Source: Physcomitrium patens (Eukaryota; Streptophyta; Bryopsida; Funariales; Funariaceae). From it: a stretch of DNA of 64,000 nt. This document shows, one piece after another, positions 58,562 to 64,000 of the stretch. The stretch spans positions 7,794,533 through 7,858,532 of the forward strand of contig NC_037257.1 of the NCBI RefSeq assembly GCF_000002425.4. The letters run 5' to 3'. Each line of letters begins with the position of its first letter. The first letter of the stretch is position 1. The position numbers and the translations under genes are program-made. The notes under the pieces are model-generated. The model saw only the letters and a list, made by a program, of their open reading frames with translations, had not been told where the DNA came from and ran no database searches.

Positions 58562-59113
58562 TAATAAGGATAAGAATCTAATAAAAGCAAATAACTAAGA
58601 GTCTTAAAGAAGTATGTCACAATAGAAGTAAAAAATTTATATTTATTAAAAAAAAATTAAAATAGCTATCACTAAAAGACAAAAAATTGAAAGACTCTTT
58701 GATCTAGGATAAAACCAAGAAAATATTCAACAGAGTGAAGAAGGCTTCACTACCTGCTCTATATATACTATCCATCTAAGAGCTACATGACAACATTCTA
58801 TAGAACCTTCAACATGTATTGACTTTGCAAGCTACATGTCTTAACTTATAAGACAATTTTTCTATATGTGAGCCATATAGTTAGCTTATTTTATAAGCTA
58901 TTTACATGTGTGACATATGGCTGATTTGTTGATGGAGTTTCTAATCTAAAAATCAATTGTAAAACAAATATAAAGTCAAAATTATATCTATGAAGCTTTT
59001 GTAGAAGATGTTATAAAATTAATCTACTTTTATCTACTTTTACTTACTTCTACCTTATCATATAGATAATTATTATGATAAGTATGTATATTCATGATAG
59101 TATATCTGTGACA
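58562..59113 (-). repeat. 5' LTR of element E
   Basis: 552 bp, TAATAAGGAT...TCTGTGACA; TATA-like run near 58762 with the remnant of the hairpin (GAGTGAAGAAGGCTTCACT) beside it. Confidence 0.85.
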
Positions 59114-59660
59114 CTTAAAGATGCAGGACTATATGCTAATATGGAAAAGTGTATATTTTATACTATTTAAGTTGAATTTTTAGGATATATCATTTCAAAT
59201 GATGGCTTAATAATGAATCTTAAGATAGTCCAAACTATCAAAAATTAGAAGGTTTCAAAAAAAGAAGAAATATTTAATATTTTTTGAAATTTTCTATTTA
59301 TTATTGAAACTTTATTAATATTATTATTATTTTTTATTTACAACTTTACTTACATATTTGACTTATAAAAATAAATTTGAATAGAATAAAAAAAATAAAA
59401 ATAGTATTTGATGCTTTAAAGATAATTTTTATTTTTGCAATAATATTATATCTTGTTGACTTTTTTAAGCCATTTTTTATAGAAAGGGATGCAATAAACT
59501 TTTCTTTGGATGCTATATTGTCACAAATGGAAGCAAATGATAAACTTTACTAAGTAGCTTTTCATTCAAAGAAAATTTTAAAAGCCAAGATTAACTATAA
59601 GATTTATAATAAAGAATTTCTTGTAATTGTGGATTTATTTTTAAAATAATATTATTAATT
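59114..59660 (+). pseudogene. Element F: RT end and RNase H
   Basis: Resumes exactly where 53045 stopped (GATGCAGGACTATATGC) and runs to the RNase H region; GCAATAAACTTTTCTTTGG near 59490 aligns with the DASDFALG block. Confidence 0.75.
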
Positions 59661-60235
59661 AAAATTTAATTTAAGTCCAATAATCATATGTATGATTCAT
59701 ATTTTAATTAAATATTAATTAAATATTAATTTAAGTTCAATAATCATATATTTTAGAAATCCATATATACTACTTGTGAGCCTTGATGAGGCTCAAACTC
59801 CTAATCTCTTAAGCAAGTTTTTCTTGAGGTAAAAATTATTTACTTAACTTTTCATTTATTTACTTGTTATTTTTTAAACCTTCATAACTTACTCATAGTA
59901 ACTTAGATTTATTTTTTTTTACATGATTGAAAAGAGAAAAAATTAAATTTCTAAAAATATATTTTTTACTTTTATTTTTTATTAAGTGAACACTCAATGA
60001 ATAGACTATGACTAGTTTTGTAGTGGACAATTGCTTGATTGGACTTGTTCCACTTATTTTATGTTTTGCTTCTTTTGTTCTTATTCTTGCTACTTTCACT
60101 TCATACCACCCATTGTAAGCAATTCTTAATTGAGGCCAACTTGTAATTAGATTGAAAAATAAATTTTACACTCACATTATTCAAAGTTATTTTATTACAT
60201 AAAAGGAATTAATTTATATTAAGGATTTAGAGGTT
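59661..60235. other. Unrelated insertion or replacement in element F
   Basis: About 575 bases without gypsy similarity between RNase H and integrase remnants. It contains a local repeat (ATTTAATTTAAGTCCAATAATCATAT at 59668 and a near copy at 59730). The minus-strand frame 59893-60099 shows no domain. Confidence 0.45.
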
Positions 60236-61080
60236 TTTTTTTTAAGATTCTAAAAGTAAACATAAAATTATCTTTAACTTTCTATCCTTAAACTGATGGA
60301 CAAATTAAGAACGTAAATCATGTTTTGGAGCAATATTTGAGGTGTATCATCAATTGTCAATAAGATGATTAAAAAATTCTTTTACTATTTTTAAATTTTA
60401 CTTATAATAATATAATATATTTTTCTATTTAATAAATATATATATATATATATATATATATTTTTTAAATTATGATTATTATCCATAACTTAATGCTTTT
60501 GAATTTTTAAAAGTTAATAATCTTGTGATGTAAGTTTTGGCAAATTATTTATCTCAGTTATATATAATAATGAACGTACATTTAAAAAAAGCTTAAAAAC
60601 AAAAAAGATCAATGTAGATTCCATTTACAAAGAAAAAAATTTAATTCCATGTTAGGAATAAGATATGATTACTTTGTTATGATATCAAGACTATTCAATC
60701 TTGTAATAAGTTAGATTACTTTAAAACTAAAATATTTCTTACATGTGAATAAGTCAATGCAGTTTCTTATTGATTACATCCAATGGAGTCTATGAATATT
60801 CATCTTATATTTCACATGTCTCTTCTTGAATCATATAAAATAGTGAATGTTTTGAGAAAAAGACATATACCACAACCTTCTATAAAAATAGATAATAATC
60901 AAGAATTTGATGTTGAAGAAATCTTAGACTTAAGATGGCACCAACTTAGGTTGAAATATCTTTTTCATAGGTGTAGATATGATACTAGTGAATACACATG
61001 GAATTTTTAAAAAAATCTTACAAATGCAGCAAAAGAGATCAAAGCTTTTTATTAATAACATCTATCAAAACCAGCATAAG
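60236..61080 (+). pseudogene. Element F: integrase end and chromodomain
   Basis: Integrase similarity from GATTCTAAAAGTAAACATAAAATT. The frame 60783-61010 is open and reads HLIFHMSLLESYK followed by the chromodomain (EFDVEEILDLR, YLFHRCRYD, YTWNF); the first Trp of the aromatic cage has become Arg. A (TA)n run near 60437 interrupts. Confidence 0.75.
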
Positions 61081-61182
61081 GAGTCAAGAAAATCTTTATT
61101 ATAGAAAAAAAGATAATCAAGAGAAATTGCATTAAATCTTCTATCCTTCATTGCAATTTCTTTGTATTAGTGGTACTAACAA

Positions 61183-61605
61183 GATGGAGAACCAATAGTC
61201 AATTCTTAAGAGCTATTATTTGCTAACTTATTGAATAAGATATTATAATTATTAAAACCTTCAAAACAATGTAATAAAGATAAAGATCTTTAAGAATGGC
61301 ATATTCTTCTTTGAATAGATGACAAGATATAATGCATTTGATATTATAATTTTAGAAGAGACTTTCAATGTTTGGTGATTTTATTAGAAGTAAGAATGAC
61401 TCTTGATGGTATTACATATGTTTTGTTTGAAGGAAGTAATGAACGCCTCAATAATGATTAAACTATAAGTTTATTTTTTCATTATAAATTGAGACATTAT
61501 TGATAGTTGAGAAGACCTATCAACTACTTTTAAAGGGTACAAACATCAAAGATTGTAAAAAATATAATTTCTTGTAATTTTAGCTTCATTAACATGTATT
61601 TACTA
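61183..61605 (+). pseudogene. ORF3 remnant of element F
   Basis: Starts ATGGAGAACCAATAG (ATG kept, next CAA-type codon now TAG) and can be followed through the EVGTTPDG and FEGSYE equivalents (about 61385-61440) to the end. Confidence 0.6.
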
Positions 61606-61640
61606 CTCTTTGTAGAACTCGTCCTTAAAAAAGGGAGTAA

Positions 61641-62224
61641 TGTCATGGATATATATATATATATATATAATTATATATATTTAAATGAATAATTACCTAA
61701 ATAATATAAATAATTAGAAATAGATAAAAGTAGATAAATTTGATAATATCTTATAGAAAAATTTGTAAAAGCTACATAGATGTATTTTCACCTTTTTATG
61801 TATTTTAAAATAATTGATGGCTTGAGCAATTGGCCAATAAGTTAGCCATATATTGTATGTATTGATAGCTTGTAATATAAGCTAATTATGTGGAATACAT
61901 AAAGAAAACTTGCCTTGCAAGTTAAGACATGTGTCTCACAAATTAGATATGTATCAAAGGTCTTATAGAATATTGTTGTATAATTCATAGTTAGATAATA
62001 ATATAGAGGTAAACAATCTAACTAGTTCTTTTCTTATTTGTTCAAAAATTCAATTTCTTTCTTGCTTCTAGTATAGTTTCAAGGATCTCTAGATTTTTAT
62101 TCTTTGGCAATAGCCATTCCAATTTCTTTTCGAATATTCATACTTTATTATTATTATTTTATTATCTTTCTATTATATTTATTTTACTTATTTATATATC
62201 TTTTTTGAGTTTTTATCTATAATA
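61641..62224 (+). repeat. 3' LTR of element F
   Basis: Preceded by a polypurine remnant (AAAAAAGGGAGTAA). Begins TGTCATGGAT, with an (AT)n expansion at 61651-61672, and ends near CTATAATA at 62224; about 584 bp. Confidence 0.75.
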
Positions 62225-64000
62225 CAAATTAATCAAATAAGTGGACATGCATAAAATATCAACCAATAGAAGGTTTTTACTTCCTCACAAAAATGACTTT
62301 TTATATAAATGTCTCTCCAAATGTAATAAAAAAAACTTGAGTAGTAGTTATATGCCTACTAAAAAAAAATACTCAAGTTCAACCCTATGAAGGTCCGATA
62401 AGATTCTAATATTATTTGAACACATACAAAGAGAGATATCTAAACATTAAAAATTGATCCAAAGAAATTGACATGAAAGTGATAAGATATAATGTCAAAT
62501 GCCCGTCTATACAATTATACTACAAAATAGGATACCACATAATCCTACAACAACAATGTCAATAACTAGACTTTAATAAATCTTTACAAGTACAAAGATT
62601 CTCATACTCATAGTCAAAGCAATATTTTATATGATTATAACATTCTTAGTTATATCATAAGATTTTAAATATAATATAGCTCTTGTTAGCAGAAGGCCTC
62701 TCTATTAGGAAATAAAGAATAAAGATCAACTATACTCAACATTACAATATATACCTAAGCCAACACTCAATAACAATTGAACTTACTTTCTATAAATATT
62801 TTCAAGTGAATAGCTCATGGGACAAATATGCAATAATATGATACTTAATAGAACTTGCAACAACCTTATTGAACTAGACTATTGTCATCCACAAAGAAAT
62901 TCTAATTCTAAATGCAACAAAGACTCTATATGATAACTTTGCACTATGGGACGCTAAAAGCTTATGTTTAATCTTTAAGAACATACCATAGAACATACTT
63001 TGATGGACCATCTTGTAGTACATATGGTGCCAAAATTGTGAGCATGACCTTTGAGAAAACTAATTCTACATTGGAATAGCCCTTCACAAAGCATGACAAA
63101 CTATAGTACATATAAAAATGGAGGCATGGACAAAATTCTATAAATTCAAAACTAAGCAAGTACTAGCACACAATAATGATAGCACACTACAATGAAAGCT
63201 AAGTTCCTCACAATATGGACATAGGAAGATATATTATGCTTGCATTACTTACATCCTAACTGGAAGTCCATCCCACACCATGACTTCTTTTTGCAAGAGT
63301 TTGCAAATTCTCTACAAACAATTGAAATACTTGACAATACCTAGACAATAAATGTAAGAGGATCAAGTAAGCCTAAAACATCACCCTAGGCACATCCACA
63401 AGCCTTTGCCCTGTCTATGAGTTAAACACCAATTGGCTCTTACATAAGCCCAACACGAGCTCCATTACATGCAAGGCTTGACAACTCATGCAATAACAAC
63501 TAGCTTGCAAGAGCTCTTGCATAAGAAATTCTTGCTGAGATCATGGCAGACCAACGGGATAAGAATCCTAGGACTTATTACTGGCAAGGCATGTTATATA
63601 TATATATATATATATTAAATGAAGTAAGCTGATATAACACCTTTCAGCTTATCTGCTTCAGTGTAATGATGGTGGTTGAGGGGGCGTTGGGTTCGAATCT
63701 GCCTTCCAACCTTCTGGTTCCACCAAACTCATCCAGCTATACTCGTGATTTTGCAATTTGCATGCCTAATTTGTGATGAATAATGTGCAGTTAGACAATC
63801 ATGAGTTTGAGTTTTGAAAACTAACCATTGCTGATAAATTTTGTACATTTGAAATGTTGTGAAGATTGTTGATTTTAGTTGAAATTTCCAATTGATTCAT
63901 AAATTTTATTGACTCTTTCAATGATGCACAAAGGGAATTTATCTTCATTCAAACAGAAAGGTAAAGAACATGAATAATGTCTTTAGTGGTAGAGGGTGCA
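62225..64000. other. AT-rich DNA, no gene recognised
   Basis: No gypsy similarity and no coding frame with a domain; the longest open frame (62968-63159, minus) looks accidental. Base composition is a little less AT-rich than the TE block, so this may be the far side of the TE cluster. Contains (TA)n at 63594-63615. Confidence 0.45.

Larger units (their letters stand above)
53046..59113 (-). mobile_element. Element E: old minus-strand gypsy element
   Basis: Nested in RT of element F with flanks CTTAG (53041-53045) and CTTAA (59114-59118), a 4-of-5 duplication; the RT text continues exactly across. 3' LTR truncated, then ORF3, chromodomain, integrase, RNase H, RT, protease, gag and 5' LTR in order. 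All frames are dead. Confidence 0.85.
51941..62224 (+). mobile_element. Element F: 5'-truncated old gypsy element
   Basis: Plus-strand gypsy remnant starting inside the protease with no gag or 5' LTR, interrupted by element E (53046-59113) and by unrelated sequence at about 59660-60235, and ending in a 3' LTR. Protease-RT 51941-53045, RT-RNase H 59114-59660, integrase-chromodomain 60236-61080, ORF3 61183-61605. Very AT-rich. Confidence 0.75.

Noticed and set aside
24900..62224. Fungal RIP as cause of the C-to-T decay
   Set aside because: AP2/ERF and calmodulin-like genes point to a plant; methyl-cytosine deamination explains the pattern without RIP.
63655..63730. GGTTCGAATC-like tRNA B-box near 63690
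   Set aside because: The flanking bases cannot form the T-stem, and there is no matching A-box, acceptor or anticodon arm at the right distance.
63978..64000. TAGTGGTAGAGGGTGCA at the window end, like a tRNA A-box
   Set aside because: Only the first part of a possible tRNA would be inside the window, so no cloverleaf can be tested.
1..64000. CRISPR arrays, bacterial operons, rRNA genes
   Set aside because: No regular short repeats with spacers, no Shine-Dalgarno-led gene clusters and no rRNA-like conserved blocks were seen.

Overview
The window looks like nuclear DNA of a land plant. Two intact, intronless plant-type genes (an AP2/ERF transcription factor and a four-EF-hand calmodulin-like protein) sit in a GC-richer island. 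That island is surrounded by very AT-rich DNA made almost wholly of Ty3/gypsy chromovirus LTR retrotransposons at all stages of decay. A compact gene island inside AT-rich, chromodomain-gypsy-filled DNA would fit a bryophyte such as a moss; this is inference, and the species cannot be fixed from the sequence.

Layout. 1-5716: rearranged old gypsy pieces (minus-strand gag, a 490-base non-TE filler, plus-strand integrase/chromodomain/ORF3, two LTRs facing each other, another minus-strand gag with its LTR). 5820-8626: an unclassified repeat, here called R, then a dead PIF/Harbinger-like transposase split by a solo LTR. About 9490-17400: the gene island, with the AP2/ERF gene (10366-10974, +) and the EF-hand gene (13561-14337, -) convergent, and one weak candidate exon. 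17767-24139 (element A, +), 27265-33637 (element B, -) and 40532-46904 (element C, +): three near-identical, full-length, 6373-bp gypsy elements, each with 552-bp LTRs and its own perfect 5-bp target duplication (TCAAA, TCAAC, GCTAA). Around them lie older hosts. Element G (24900-37667, -) is broken by an internal inversion, by B and by a solo LTR. Element D (38988-51461, +) belongs to a second LTR family and holds C. Element F (51941-62224, +) holds element E (53046-59113, -). 62225-64000 holds nothing I recognise.

How the parts work together. The gypsy family is organised as LTR, PBS-like site, gag (zinc knuckle), pol in the -1 frame (protease, RT, RNase H, integrase, chromodomain), a separate 140-codon ORF of unknown function (ORF3), polypurine tract, LTR. 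A, B and C are young by LTR similarity but dead. They share an amber codon in gag, an amber codon in RT, a Ser-to-Leu change in the protease DSG motif and an Asp-to-Val change at the integrase SDRG position. Their 5' LTRs resemble one another more than they resemble their own 3' LTRs, and B is a mosaic of A-like and C-like segments. This is not expected from ordinary retrotransposition. It points to DNA-level exchange (gene conversion) among dead proviruses, or to assembly collapse. The conserved but unclassified ORF3 and this exchange pattern are the two observations most worth following.
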